A DNA stretch of 64,000 nt from Verrucomicrobiales bacterium (lineage in GTDB: Bacteria > Verrucomicrobiota > Verrucomicrobiia > Verrucomicrobiales > DEV007): NCBI GenBank assembly GCA_029210205.1, contig JARGOD010000015.1, forward strand, positions 1 through 64,000. Direction: 5' to 3'. Both the position numbers and the translations under genes were made by a program. Every line of letters starts with the position of its first letter. Within the stretch, counting starts at the first letter, position 1. The notes below the pieces were generated by a model. That model had not been told where the DNA came from and made no database searches. It was given only the letters and a program-made list of their open reading frames with translations. This document shows, one piece after another, positions 27,668 through 36,420 of this stretch.

Positions 27668-29218
27668 TTACGCGCGCGGCGTCCTCCGAAGTCGGGATTT
27701 TAATTCACTGACCGTGTAAACCCGTGTCGCGAAGACAGATGCAAAGTAGAGAAATGCTCCTGCAACGACAAGAGCAAGCAGCACGGTAACCCTTCTCATG
27801 AAAAACCCATCGGTCATGATCCACGGCTTCACCCACTCGGCGGCATACCAAATCCCTACACCCATCATAACTGAAGCAAAAACAATCCTCGCGACGCGAC
27901 TAAGAAATCCGGGCATCATTTGCATAAAGTCCGCCCCGCGCAGTCCACCCCAGAGCAAGGTCACATTGACCCAACCCGCGATCGAAGTCGCAAGCGCACA
28001 GCCCATCGGCCCAAGCCAGCGGAACATCGGATAAACAAGGATCAAATTCACGACCGTCGAAATCACCGTGAAACGCATCGGGGTTTTCGTGTCCTCACGG
28101 GCAAAAAAAGCCGGCTGCAAGACCTTCGCAAGAACGTAAGCCGGGGTACCCAGCGCAAAAGCAGCAAGGACCCATCCAGCCTCTCTTGCGGCCTCAGCTG
28201 TGAACTCACCTCCTACGAAAAGCGCGTGCATGATCGGAACCGGGATGACGAGCATCGCGGCGACGGCGGGCATCGAAAAGAGGATCCCGATTTCCATCCC
28301 CTGATACATCGTCGCGCGGGCGTTATCGGGGTTTTTCCCCTTCAATTGTCTCGTCACCTCCGGCAGCAACACCGTTCCCAGGGCAATCCCGAGCAGGCCG
28401 AGTGGGAGCTGATTGATGCGATCCGCGAAATAAATCAAAGAGACGCCACCGATCTGAAACGACGCCACCGACTGGCCGATGAGGAGGTTCAATTGCTGGA
28501 CGCCTGCACTGACAAGGCCGGGCCCCATGAGCTGGCCGACACGCTTTACGTCCTGATCCACTTTCGGCGCTCTCGGGGACAGCTTGACCCTTCTTTTCAA
28601 ACAGGCTCCGACCACGACCGACAACTGCAGGACTCCACTCACGAGAACAGCCCAGCACAACACTGTGAGCGGCTCACCGGTTCGGGGAATCACGAAAAGC
28701 AACGCGACGAGGAAAACCAAATTGAGAACGACATAAGAAAAAGCAGGTGCTTTGAACTCGCGACGGCTGTTCAGGATCCCGCTCAAGGCGGCGACGAGAC
28801 AGATGAAGACGAGATAGCCAATTGTGATTCGACCGGCAGGAACCGCAAGGGCAAGACGCCCGTCATCCGGTTCGAATCCCAGGTTTGTTACCTGCATCAA
28901 CGGCTCCATGAAAATGAAGGAAAGCGCAAACAGCACGAGCAGGATCACTCCCATCACCGATATGACTCTTCGCGCAAACTTGTCCGCGACCTCTTCTCCT
29001 TTTTCCTCAAGCCGACCACTGTACATCGGCACGAACGCAGCATTGAAAGCTCCCTCACCAAAGATGCGACGAAACAGATTCGGCAAACGAAAAGCTGCCA
29101 CCCAGACGTCGGAGGTAACTCCGGCCCCGAGGTATCTCGCAATCAACACATCCCGGACAAAACCAAGAATACGGCTCAACAGTGTGAAGCCGCTGACGGT
29201 AAAAATGGAGCGAATCAT
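27668..29218 (-). CDS. murJ: Lipid II flippase MurJ (MviN)
   Basis: 516 residues from the ATG at 29218 (MIRSIFTVSGFTLLSRILGFVRDVLIARYLG); the TTG at 29284 would overlap the LRR gene and is rejected. MviN markers are FVRDVLIARYLGAG, DVWVAAFRLPNLFRRIFGEGAFNAAFVPMYS, LMGPGLVSAGVQQLNLLIGQ and PAFFAREDTKTPMRFT. About fourteen helices are visible. MurJ flips lipid II across the inner membrane for peptidoglycan synthesis. It lies in an operon with an LRR lipoprotein and a pseudopilin. A 464-residue open frame on the opposite strand is a codon-bias shadow. Confidence 0.97.
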   Translation of the reverse strand: MIRSIFTVSGFTLLSRILGFVRDVLIARYLGAGVTSDVWVAAFRLPNLFRRIFGEGAFNAAFVPMYSGRLEEKGEEVADKFARRVISVMGVILLVLFALSFIFMEPLMQVTNLGFEPDDGRLALAVPAGRITIGYLVFICLVAALSGILNSRREFKAPAFSYVVLNLVFLVALLFVIPRTGEPLTVLCWAVLVSGVLQLSVVVGACLKRRVKLSPRAPKVDQDVKRVGQLMGPGLVSAGVQQLNLLIGQSVASFQIGGVSLIYFADRINQLPLGLLGIALGTVLLPEVTRQLKGKNPDNARATMYQGMEIGILFSMPAVAAMLVIPVPIMHALFVGGEFTAEAAREAGWVLAAFALGTPAYVLAKVLQPAFFAREDTKTPMRFTVISTVVNLILVYPMFRWLGPMGCALATSIAGWVNVTLLWGGLRGADFMQMMPGFLSRVARIVFASVMMGVGIWYAAEWVKPWIMTDGFFMRRVTVLLALVVAGAFLYFASVFATRVYTVSELKSRLRRTPRA

Positions 29219-29265
29219 GAACGGCGGAGAGAACGGGAGAACAACCGTCAATCTTTCAGAATCAT

Positions 29266-30162
29266 TCAACCGCGCTCCTGCCAAAACACAGCCGCCGGCT
29301 TGAGATCATTTTGACCGTCCTCGAACTTTGTCCCTATCTCGGTGATCGTCGGAATCGCTTTCACCGCATCCATCCCCATCTTGATGTCTTCAGGATCAAA
29401 AACGAGGCGGGTGAGGCGAAGCCCTTTCAAAGGACTTAAGTCGCTCACATCTGTTTCGCCAATATGGAGCCGCTGGAGATTAGTGTTCGCGAGCGCTGAA
29501 ATATCCTGCACCGGAGTTCGATGAAGAGTCAGGCTAACAAGCGGTGAATCTGAAAGTGGAGAAATATCCGACACCGACGTGTCAGTGAGCCAAAGCATCC
29601 CAAGCGGCATTCCATTCAGAGGGGACAAATCCTTAACCGGCGTTTTCACAAGATTCATTTCGACGATTCCGAGCCCCTTCAGTGGGGACAAATCCTCCAC
29701 TGAGGTACCGCTGAGATAGAGCTTTTTCAGTGAGACCATTCCTTTCAAGGCGCTGAGATCTTTCACCGCAGTGTCTTCCAGATACAACTCAACGAGCGGC
29801 ATCCCCTCGAGTGGGCTGATGTCCGGCACATCGCAACCAAGAAGATAAAGCGCCATCAACTTCATTCCTTTGAAAGGAGAGAGGTCAGACATTCCGCAAT
29901 TGTCCAAAGCGATTGCCTGGACCTGCCCCTGCTCATCTATTTGAAACTGACCATTTCCGCTGTAGCCGGGATTGGCAGCCCGGATAACCTCATGCAATTT
30001 CACTTCGCTCCAGTAGCTCGGTGCCTCTGGCTTGGGTTTCGGCGCCGGCGCCTGTGCCTCTGCGGGCGGAGCTTCGCCTGCGGGGGGGACTTCTTCAGCC
30101 TTTTCGCACGAAACAGAAAGAAATACTGCTGCCACAAGGCAAACGGGGGAATAATATCGCAT
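29266..30162 (-). CDS. Lipoprotein with leucine-rich repeats
   Basis: 298 residues. The signal ends in a lipobox, LSVSC (Cys19). A Pro/Ala-rich linker (APPAEAQAPAPKPKPEA) leads to about seven tandem repeats of 21-22 residues with the pattern MPLxxLxLxxTxVxDLSPLKG, starting near residue 105: units include LYLEDTAVKDLSALKG, LYLSGTSVEDLSPLKG and LWLTDTSVSDISPLSD. This is the internalin-like short LRR solenoid used for protein binding. It should be anchored in the periplasm or outer membrane. It opens the murJ-pseudopilin-ABC operon and may scaffold an envelope complex. The promoter should lie in the 170 bases shared with the divergent M15 gene. Confidence 0.9.
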   Translation of the reverse strand: MRYYSPVCLVAAVFLSVSCEKAEEVPPAGEAPPAEAQAPAPKPKPEAPSYWSEVKLHEVIRAANPGYSGNGQFQIDEQGQVQAIALDNCGMSDLSPFKGMKLMALYLLGCDVPDISPLEGMPLVELYLEDTAVKDLSALKGMVSLKKLYLSGTSVEDLSPLKGLGIVEMNLVKTPVKDLSPLNGMPLGMLWLTDTSVSDISPLSDSPLVSLTLHRTPVQDISALANTNLQRLHIGETDVSDLSPLKGLRLTRLVFDPEDIKMGMDAVKAIPTITEIGTKFEDGQNDLKPAAVFWQERG

Positions 30163-30335
30163 CTCCGAGCTTCCACGATTCTAATCCTGCAATCAAGGAG
30201 CGACTTGAACACGATAGGCGTTTTGATTTCCCGTTTGCTTTGTCTATTTAGCAGCACGATCTGGACATGAAAATTCAAAATAATTGAAAGCCTTCACCGG
30301 TTCATCCGTATGTGAATGCGACCCCACCCCTTGCC

Positions 30336-31007
30336 ATGTCTGAAGACGCACATCACTCAAATGACGAAGTGTCGCCAACGCGATACTTCTCGCGTCGAAA
30401 AATCATCACTGGTTTTGCCCTCGCAGGCACCGCTGCAGGGGCAGCTCTTTATGCTGGAAGGGATTCCGCGGGCGAACTGATCGCCAAAGCTCGCATCACG
30501 GGCGACCGCCTTTATGACCAAATCAAAGGCGATTGGAACGACCGGAGTCTCACAAAACGCAACGTGCTAAAAGACGAATCTGAATACCGGGTATTTCTCG
30601 ACGAGATCGCGCTCCGCTACGTCACCTCAGACGATGTGATCCGTCCGCATCGCAATGTCCGGGGAGGAGTCGCCAACAACCTGCCTCCCCGTCATATGTG
30701 GCCCCGTCTCGTACCCACCTTGAAAATTGCCGACGAAATTCGTCATCGGCTCGGGACACCACTGAACCTTATCAGTTCCGCATATCGCAGTCCGGAATAC
30801 AACCTCGCCTGCTCCGGAGCGAAACATTCCTATCACATGCAGAATCGCGCACTTGATCTCAGTTTCACCGGAGGATCTGATGCCGCTGCCACAGTCGCGA
30901 AAGAGCTTCAAAAAGAAGGATTCTTCAAAGGCGGCATAGGTGTTTACCCCACCTTCATCCACGTCGACACCCGTGGCTTCACGGCATCATGGAGCGTAGG
31001 CGCATGA
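30336..31007 (+). CDS. M15/DUF882-type peptidase with Tat signal (YcbK-like)
   Basis: The ATG at 30336 gives 223 residues (a GTG at 30312 would add eight). SRRKIITGFALAGTAAGAALYAG is a Tat-like signal. The C-terminal domain has the zinc-site pattern of M15/VanY-type peptidases: SAYRSPEYNLACSGAKHSYHMQNRALDLSF, with His and Asp ligands in SYHMQNRALD, and FIHVDTRG with the third His. These enzymes cleave peptidoglycan peptides or are zinc-binding murein-associated proteins. It is divergent from the LRR lipoprotein operon that contains murJ. Confidence 0.88.
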   Translation: MSEDAHHSNDEVSPTRYFSRRKIITGFALAGTAAGAALYAGRDSAGELIAKARITGDRLYDQIKGDWNDRSLTKRNVLKDESEYRVFLDEIALRYVTSDDVIRPHRNVRGGVANNLPPRHMWPRLVPTLKIADEIRHRLGTPLNLISSAYRSPEYNLACSGAKHSYHMQNRALDLSFTGGSDAAATVAKELQKEGFFKGGIGVYPTFIHVDTRGFTASWSVGA

Positions 31008-31067
31008 AGACGTGACGACTCAAGCTTGGCGAACAGGCAAACTAAATCCATAGTGCGGGATACATTT

Positions 31068-31757
31068 ATGCCCAACCATTCCCCCTCCCCCTACGGCGTC
31101 GTCTTTGATCTCGATGGGGTGATCATTGACTCACACGATCAACACGAGCGAAGCTGGTTCCAGCTCGCCGAAAAACTTGGTTTACCGCTGACAAAAGCGC
31201 AGTTCAAAAAGTCTTTCGGCATGAGAAATGAGATGTGCATTCCTCATGTGTTCGGCTGGGCGACAAAAGAGGAAGAAGACAAAATAGCGAAACTTGGTGA
31301 CGAGAAAGAGGAACTCTATCGCACCCTTCTTGCTGAGGGCGGTCTCTCGCCGCTGCCCGGGGTCGTCGCTCTCGTCAGTGGTCTCGCCGCAGCGGAAATG
31401 CCCATCTCGCTCGGCTCTTCCACCTCGCGTAAAAACATCGAGGTTTGTTTCAAAACGACTGGCCTCGACCGATTTTTCGAATCGAACTACACTGGCGCAG
31501 AAGACGTTTCCCGCGGCAAACCAGCTCCGGATGTTTTTCTTGAGGCAGCCAGAAAAATCGACCGATCGCCAGACGATTGCGTCGTCATCGAAGATGCTCA
31601 TGTCGGTGTTGAAGCAGCTCTCGCAGCAGGAATGAAAGTCATTGCCGTGACAACAACTCATCCACGCGACACTTTCACCGACTCCGGAGCTGATCTCATC
31701 GTCGACTCTCTCGAAGAGGTCTCTCCGGGGAAAATCGTAAATCTGTTAAGCCTCTGA
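31068..31757 (+). CDS. HAD superfamily phosphatase/phosphomutase (beta-phosphoglucomutase-like)
   Basis: The ATG at 31068 gives 229 residues; the frame extends back only to a TTG. HAD motifs: VFDLDGVIIDSHDQ (nucleophile Asp and D+2), LGSSTSRKN (motif II), RGKPAPDVFLEAA (Lys, motif III) and VVIEDAHVGVEAALAAGM (motif IV). A helical cap follows motif I, as in beta-phosphoglucomutase and phosphoglycolate phosphatase. It is a cytoplasmic enzyme acting on a phosphorylated sugar or glycolate. It lies 12 bases before the isomerase gene, with which it is probably co-transcribed. Confidence 0.92.
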   Translation: MPNHSPSPYGVVFDLDGVIIDSHDQHERSWFQLAEKLGLPLTKAQFKKSFGMRNEMCIPHVFGWATKEEEDKIAKLGDEKEELYRTLLAEGGLSPLPGVVALVSGLAAAEMPISLGSSTSRKNIEVCFKTTGLDRFFESNYTGAEDVSRGKPAPDVFLEAARKIDRSPDDCVVIEDAHVGVEAALAAGMKVIAVTTTHPRDTFTDSGADLIVDSLEEVSPGKIVNLLSL

Positions 31758-31769
31758 ATCCAAACCACT

Positions 31770-32708
31770 ATGAATCGAAGAAACCTTCTTGCCTCAGCCA
31801 CCGGAATCGCCGCTGTCGGCGCCGTCGCCCAGCAATCATCTGCCCAGAGTGAGGCAATGACAAAGCACGATTTCAAACTGAAATACGCGCCACACTTCAA
31901 CACCTTTTCGCCAGTCGCGGGAAAGTCATTTTCCGATGAGCTGAAATACGCCCACGACCGCGGATTCACAGCCTGGGAAGACAACCGCTTCCTCCTGCGA
32001 ACTCCTGAAGAGCAGAAAGAGATCGCGGAGACCATGGAAAAACTCGAGATGTCCATGGGAGTATTTGTCGTCACCGGAAGCGCCGGGGCAACAGAGCCAA
32101 CCTTCACCGTGCAAAACGATGACGCTTGGAACCTCGTCCTCGAGGACATCAAAAAGGGCATCGAAGGCGCGAAGCGCTGCAACGCGACCTGGATGACGGT
32201 CGTTCCCGGAGCGTACGACCTCAAGAGTGACTGGAACTACCAGACTGCAAACTGCATCGAACTCCTCAAGCGCTGCAGCGAACTCCTTGAGCCGCACGGA
32301 CTCGTCATGGTGCTGGAACCCCTTAATCAACATGCGAACCATCCCACGATGTTTCTTCGCGAGTCACCTCAGGCCTACCAGATTTGTAAGGCCGTCGACA
32401 GTCCTGCCTGTAAGATTCTTTTCGACGTCTATCACCAGCAGATTACGGAAGGAAATTTGATCCCGAATATCGAGAAAAGCTGGAGCGAAATCGGCTACTT
32501 CCAGGCAGGCGACAACCCGGGCCGCAAGGAACCGGGAACCGGTGAAATTAACTACCGGAACATCTTCAAATACATCTATGATCGCCAAACCGAGGAAGGT
32601 CTCGACTTCATCGTTGGGATGGAGCACGGCAACTCGATCAAGGGACCGGAAGGCTGCGAAGCAGTGATCCAGGCCTATGTCGATGCCGACAATTTCGAGG
32701 TCTCCTGA
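31770..32708 (+). CDS. Hydroxypyruvate isomerase-like TIM barrel with Tat-type leader
   Basis: 312 residues. The N-terminus MNRRNLLASATGIAAVGAVAQQSSAQ is a twin-arginine leader, common on this family in PVC bacteria. The barrel shows KYAPHFNTFSP, KYAHDRGFTAWEDN, MGVFVVTGSAG, MVLEPLNQHANHPTMF, ILFDVYHQQITEGN and YFQAGDNPGRKEPGTGEINY, close to hydroxypyruvate isomerase and related sugar isomerases. Metal ligands would be the Glu in LEPLNQ, the Asp in FDVYHQ and the Glu in VGMEHG. The HAD phosphatase upstream suggests glycolate/hydroxypyruvate or sugar metabolism, but export to the periplasm makes the natural substrate uncertain. Confidence 0.88.
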   Translation: MNRRNLLASATGIAAVGAVAQQSSAQSEAMTKHDFKLKYAPHFNTFSPVAGKSFSDELKYAHDRGFTAWEDNRFLLRTPEEQKEIAETMEKLEMSMGVFVVTGSAGATEPTFTVQNDDAWNLVLEDIKKGIEGAKRCNATWMTVVPGAYDLKSDWNYQTANCIELLKRCSELLEPHGLVMVLEPLNQHANHPTMFLRESPQAYQICKAVDSPACKILFDVYHQQITEGNLIPNIEKSWSEIGYFQAGDNPGRKEPGTGEINYRNIFKYIYDRQTEEGLDFIVGMEHGNSIKGPEGCEAVIQAYVDADNFEVS

Positions 32709-32718
32709 TTTGGGACTC

Positions 32719-32750
32719 AACAGGGTTAGGTCAGTGACTTAACCCTGTTA
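32719..32750. terminator. Hairpin repeat, copy 2, between convergent genes
   Basis: AACAGGGTTAGGTCA at 32719-32733 pairs with TGACTTAACCCTGTT at 32735-32749, with a single mismatch and a very short loop. It sits between the isomerase (+) and sulfatase (-) stops, where a bidirectional terminator is expected. It differs from the copy at 7166-7190 at only a few bases. Confidence 0.6.
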
Positions 32751-32771
32751 TGCGGCTGGTATTGGGCCCAA

Positions 32772-34439
32772 CTACTTCTTCTTTTTAACGGCACGGTCAG
32801 CGAGTTCCTTTTCCCGAACCGCTTTATACGCAGCCGAAAGCTCAATTGCCTTGGCCTGATCCTCGCCGTCGTAGTCCCAGAATTCCTGGATCACCTTTTC
32901 AGCTTCGGGAAAATCTTCACCGGTATCGCCCACTTTCTGGCGCAGTTGAGCGAGACGGCCTTTCAGCTCGTTCATTACCTCACTATACGCAGGGTCATCG
33001 TAGACATTGACATTTTCATGCGGATCACTTTCCAAGTCATAAAGCTCCCACGCTGGCGGCGTCTGATAACCTCCCTCATAGTTGCAACCATAGTAGAATA
33101 TTAGCTTGTGCGTCTTGGTGCGAATCCCGACATGAGCTGGATTGTCATGATGGGCCATATGCATCCAGTAGCGGTAGTAAGCTTCCTGCTTCCAGCCCTC
33201 CGGCTCAGCCCCGGTTTCACAGACTTCTTTGAAACTCACTCCTTGCATGTAGTCCGGCGTTTCGACGCCGGCGAAGTCAAGAAGGGTCGGAGCGAAATCA
33301 ACATTCTCGATGATGGCGTCGGTTCTCTGTCCTGCTTTAATCGTTTCAGGGTAGCGAATGAGGAAGGGCATCCGCATCGACTCTTCATACATCCAGCGTT
33401 TGTCCTGGTAATCGTGTTCCCCTAACATGAATCCCTGATCGCCAGTGTAGACGATCACGGTGTTATCCATCTGGCCGGTTTCTTCAAGGTAGGCAAAGAG
33501 TCGGGCAAGGTTATCGTCGATCCCTTTGACGCATCGAAGAAAATTCTTCAGATAGGCATTGTAGGACATCCGCTTAATCTCCTCTTTGGTGTAGTTGGCA
33601 GGATCATAATCCGCGGGAAAGTCCTTCGGGAAGCGGGGGGGAAGATCCACGGCGTAGGAGCGGCGAGGATTCCGGATTCCAATCGAGGTGCCGATGTGCG
33701 GGACCAATTCACCTTCGTATCCAAGAGTTGCGATGGATCCAAACTTCGGCTGATTCTCGAGCCAAAGATTCTCAGGCTCAGGAATGTCGATATCTTTCAA
33801 ATAATCGTTGTAGCGTTCGGCATGCTCAAAGTAGTCATGCGGTGCCTTGTAGTGATGCATCAGAAAGAAGGGTTGATCCGTTTTGCGACCCTCCTTGAGC
33901 CATTCCAACGTGATGTCAGTGATTGCGTCGGAAGAGTGAGTGTCATCGATTTTAATCGTATCTTTCGGCCATCCTTTTTCTCCCTGAACCCGGAAAGTGG
34001 GATTGTGATAGTCCCCCTGGCCAGGCAGAACAGTGTAGTAATCAAAAGCAGCCGGCTCTTCCTTTAAGTGCCACTTTCCCACCATCGCGGTTTCGTAACC
34101 CGCTTTCTTCATCTCGATCGCAAGAAACTGGCGACCGCCTTCAATTCCTCCGCCGAGATCATAGACACCGTTTGTATGTGGATACTGCCCCGTGATCACC
34201 GATGCACGGCTCGGCGCACAAATCGCGTTAGTGCAGAAGGCATTCTCGAAAACCATTCCTTCCTTCGCAAGACGATCAATTGTCGGCGTTGGGTCTAGTT
34301 CAGCAAGGCGGCTCCCATACGCGCCGACAGCATGCGCCGCGTGATCGTCGGACATGATGTATAAAATATTTGGTCGGTCAGCTGCCCCGGAGAGTGAGAT
34401 AGTCGCCGCCGAAAAAAGAGAAAGAAGCTTTTTCATCAT
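32772..34439 (-). CDS. Secreted sulfatase
   Basis: About 555 residues from the ATG at 34439 (MMKKLLSLFSAATISLSGAADRPNIL), which gives a clean signal peptide; the TTG at 34481 is less likely. Type I sulfatase motifs: metal-binding IMSDDHAAHAVG, the formylglycine site CAPSRASVITG with the modified Cys near residue 74, GKWHLK, and TGDQGFMLGEHDYQDK. It hydrolyses sulfate esters, probably of algal polysaccharides, in the periplasm. It needs a formylglycine-generating enzyme; the two FGE-fold proteins of this window lack the catalytic cysteines. It is divergent from an AraC-type regulator 70 bases away, its likely controller. It ends in KKKK. Confidence 0.95.
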   Translation of the reverse strand: MMKKLLSLFSAATISLSGAADRPNILYIMSDDHAAHAVGAYGSRLAELDPTPTIDRLAKEGMVFENAFCTNAICAPSRASVITGQYPHTNGVYDLGGGIEGGRQFLAIEMKKAGYETAMVGKWHLKEEPAAFDYYTVLPGQGDYHNPTFRVQGEKGWPKDTIKIDDTHSSDAITDITLEWLKEGRKTDQPFFLMHHYKAPHDYFEHAERYNDYLKDIDIPEPENLWLENQPKFGSIATLGYEGELVPHIGTSIGIRNPRRSYAVDLPPRFPKDFPADYDPANYTKEEIKRMSYNAYLKNFLRCVKGIDDNLARLFAYLEETGQMDNTVIVYTGDQGFMLGEHDYQDKRWMYEESMRMPFLIRYPETIKAGQRTDAIIENVDFAPTLLDFAGVETPDYMQGVSFKEVCETGAEPEGWKQEAYYRYWMHMAHHDNPAHVGIRTKTHKLIFYYGCNYEGGYQTPPAWELYDLESDPHENVNVYDDPAYSEVMNELKGRLAQLRQKVGDTGEDFPEAEKVIQEFWDYDGEDQAKAIELSAAYKAVREKELADRAVKKKK

Positions 34440-34508
34440 GGAGAGAGCGTGGCGCATCAAACTCAATACGTCTTGTGACAAGCTGACATTTTTTGGTATT
34501 TTTCAGAC

Positions 34509-35246
34509 ATGGCTGAAAATAGCGATCAAATCGATACCCTGCTGAGAGAGCCTCTCGTCAGGCAGATGAGCGAACTCTTTGATCGCCTGCCCGATACGTA
34601 TTTTTTTGTCAAAAACGAACGAAGCGAGTTTGTCCATGTGAATCGGGCGCTTCTCCATCGACTCGGCCTGACCCGGATATCTCAAATCGTAGGGACGACG
34701 GATCACGACCGCTACCCGAAACAAATCGCAGATCAGTTGCTCGAAGGAGACCGGCAATTGATGGAGTCCGGCGAAGGCCTCATCGATCATGCTGAAGTTC
34801 TTTTTGACGAAGCAGGCCGCCTCGAGTGGTATTCAACGACAAAGCTTCCGATCATGACTTCGTCAGACATTCCGATTGGCGTTATCGGGATCACGCGAAG
34901 TTATTCCGGACGAAATCCATCCCAGCCAATTCACTCGGCAGCGGAGCGAGTCATTGAGACAATCAGCAGATCGCCGTCGTCGCCGCACCGGGTCGCAGCA
35001 CTTGCTCGCGAGGTGGGGATCTCTGAGCGGCAGCTTCATCGACAATTTCTTCAGCTCGTCAAAATGAGTCCGCGCGAGTTCATCCTGCGGTCAAGGATTC
35101 AAGCATCAGCTGCTGATTTGAGAAATACCGGAGAATCGATTGCCTCTCTTTCAGACAAATATGGATTTTGCGATCAGAGTGCTTTCACGCGACAGTTTCG
35201 ATCCGTCCTCGGCATGACCCCGGGACAATACCGACGTACAATTTAG
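34509..35246 (+). CDS. PAS-AraC family transcription regulator
   Basis: 245 residues. The N-terminal PAS domain (ELFDRLPDTYFFVKNERSEFVHVNRALLHRLGL to PIMTSSDIPIGVIGITRSYSG) is of the sort that senses small ligands. The C-terminal AraC/XylS domain has two helix-turn-helix units: VAALAREVGISERQLHRQFLQLVKMSPREFI and IASLSDKYGFCDQSAFTRQFRSVLGMTPGQYRR. It is transcribed away from the sulfatase gene, and the shared 70-base region probably holds its operator. This layout is common in PVC sulfatase loci, so it probably responds to a sulfated sugar, an inference. Confidence 0.93.
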   Translation: MAENSDQIDTLLREPLVRQMSELFDRLPDTYFFVKNERSEFVHVNRALLHRLGLTRISQIVGTTDHDRYPKQIADQLLEGDRQLMESGEGLIDHAEVLFDEAGRLEWYSTTKLPIMTSSDIPIGVIGITRSYSGRNPSQPIHSAAERVIETISRSPSSPHRVAALAREVGISERQLHRQFLQLVKMSPREFILRSRIQASAADLRNTGESIASLSDKYGFCDQSAFTRQFRSVLGMTPGQYRRTI

Positions 35247-35262
35247 ACACTTTCCTCTACGA

Positions 35263-35727
35263 ATGGACAAAGCTACTCTCGTCAAATCCCTCAAAGCACT
35301 GGTCAAATCCCAATATGACCGAGCCATTTCTGCTCTTGCCGGAGCTGCTGAAGCCGCTACCGGCGATGACACCAAAGCAGAGGGCAAATATGACACCCGC
35401 GGACTCGAGGCATCCTACCTCGCTGCAGGTCAGGCGGAGCAGGCCGATGAACTCGCTCAGGCGGTCGCGCAACTTGAGGCCGCTGAGTTTCCGAATTTTG
35501 ACTTCGATGATCCAATCGGTGCCGGGGCACTGGTCGAAGCGGAGCGGGATGGCGAACTCGTTTATTACCTTCTTGCTCCTGCCGGAGGAGGACTCTCGCT
35601 GGAAACCGAAGAGGGAGAACAAGTTACCGTTCTCGGTGCGGGGGCACCACTACGTTCCCGGCTTATGGGACAATCAAGTGGTACTATCCTCGAAGATATC
35701 GACCTCACGATCCTGGAAGTCATGTAG
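35263..35727 (+). CDS. GreA/GreB-like (Rnk-type) small protein
   Basis: 154 residues. The N-terminal half is helical, with KAEGKYDTRGLEASYLAAGQAEQADELAQAVAQL, and KYDTRGLEASYLA is a hallmark of a small family related to the C-terminal FKBP-like part of transcription elongation factors GreA/GreB. The C-terminal half is beta-rich: GALVEAERDGELVYYLLAPAGGGL and VTVLGAGAPLRSRLMGQSSG matches the Gre C-terminal fold. The acidic finger that inserts into the polymerase is not evident, so it may bind RNA polymerase or act elsewhere without cleavage-factor activity. It follows the regulator by 16 bases and is convergent with yqgE; a perfect 12-base palindrome lies at 35746-35757. Confidence 0.78.
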   Translation: MDKATLVKSLKALVKSQYDRAISALAGAAEAATGDDTKAEGKYDTRGLEASYLAAGQAEQADELAQAVAQLEAAEFPNFDFDDPIGAGALVEAERDGELVYYLLAPAGGGLSLETEEGEQVTVLGAGAPLRSRLMGQSSGTILEDIDLTILEVM

Positions 35728-35757
35728 GGGGAGTCAGCTAACTACGACTTCGAAGTC

Positions 35758-36330
35758 TCAGTTCAGCCCTGGATTTTCCGGCTCATCGGCGATGAACTTG
35801 TAGTAAGGGCTCATCTCCCGAAGAATCACCTTCCACAACTCTTCGACATTGGAGAGGTCAATAATTTCGCGCTCGGGTTGATGAGAGATCCACGAATTCC
35901 TCTCCATTTCATCCTCAAGCTGTCCCTCCGACCAGCCTGAGTAGCCAACAAAGGCACGAATGTGGAATCCTTCCATCTCATACATGACCGCTTCAGCGGC
36001 AGAGAGATGGGTCGAGAACTGAAGCGCTTCGTCCTGCTCTGACCAACCCAGAGCTGCAAAAGTGAGATGTTCAGTATTCACGGGGCCACCCATGAAGACA
36101 GGGACATCAACTAACCTGTTTCGCTGTTCCGGCGGAAGAATATCCTCGCTCAAAAGATCGCCCACGTTCCTCCCAATAGGTCGATTCAGAATATATCCGA
36201 GCGCTCCATTTTCTCCGGAATGTTCCGTGAGAAGAAGCACGCTTTGAAAAAAAGTCGGCTCCTTCAGACTGGGGTCAGCGAGGATAAGGCTTCCCTTCAG
36301 GGAATCTTTAACTGGATCTTCGGAGGACAT
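35758..36330 (-). CDS. YqgE/AlgH family protein
   Basis: 190 residues from the ATG at 36330, which matches the usual 185-190 residue size; an upstream TTG extension is rejected. Family markers: SLKGSLILADPSLKEPTFFQSVLLLTEHSGENGALGYILNRP, VFMGGPVNTEHLTFAAL, RAFVGYSGWSEGQLEDEMERNSWI. Its biochemical function is unknown; homologues are linked to alginate regulation and redox-related phenotypes. It is convergent with the Gre-like gene. The ATG of trpD lies 90 bases away on the opposite strand. Confidence 0.92.
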   Translation of the reverse strand: MSSEDPVKDSLKGSLILADPSLKEPTFFQSVLLLTEHSGENGALGYILNRPIGRNVGDLLSEDILPPEQRNRLVDVPVFMGGPVNTEHLTFAALGWSEQDEALQFSTHLSAAEAVMYEMEGFHIRAFVGYSGWSEGQLEDEMERNSWISHQPEREIIDLSNVEELWKVILREMSPYYKFIADEPENPGLN

Positions 36331-36420
36331 GAAAAGGAGGAACGAAATGCATCGCCCTAAATAATTCTCAGACAGAATTTCTCCGTTGGCAACTATGAAG
36401 GCTGGGTGTTCACTCTCAGG

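Noticed and set aside
29221-29284. Upstream start of MurJ at TTG 29284
   Set aside because: It overlaps the LRR gene and adds non-family residues before the conserved MIRSIFTVSG start.
27920-29314. 464-codon + strand frame antisense to murJ
   Set aside because: Very basic, low-complexity Arg/His/Gln-rich translation typical of an antisense shadow; murJ motifs are clear on the minus strand.
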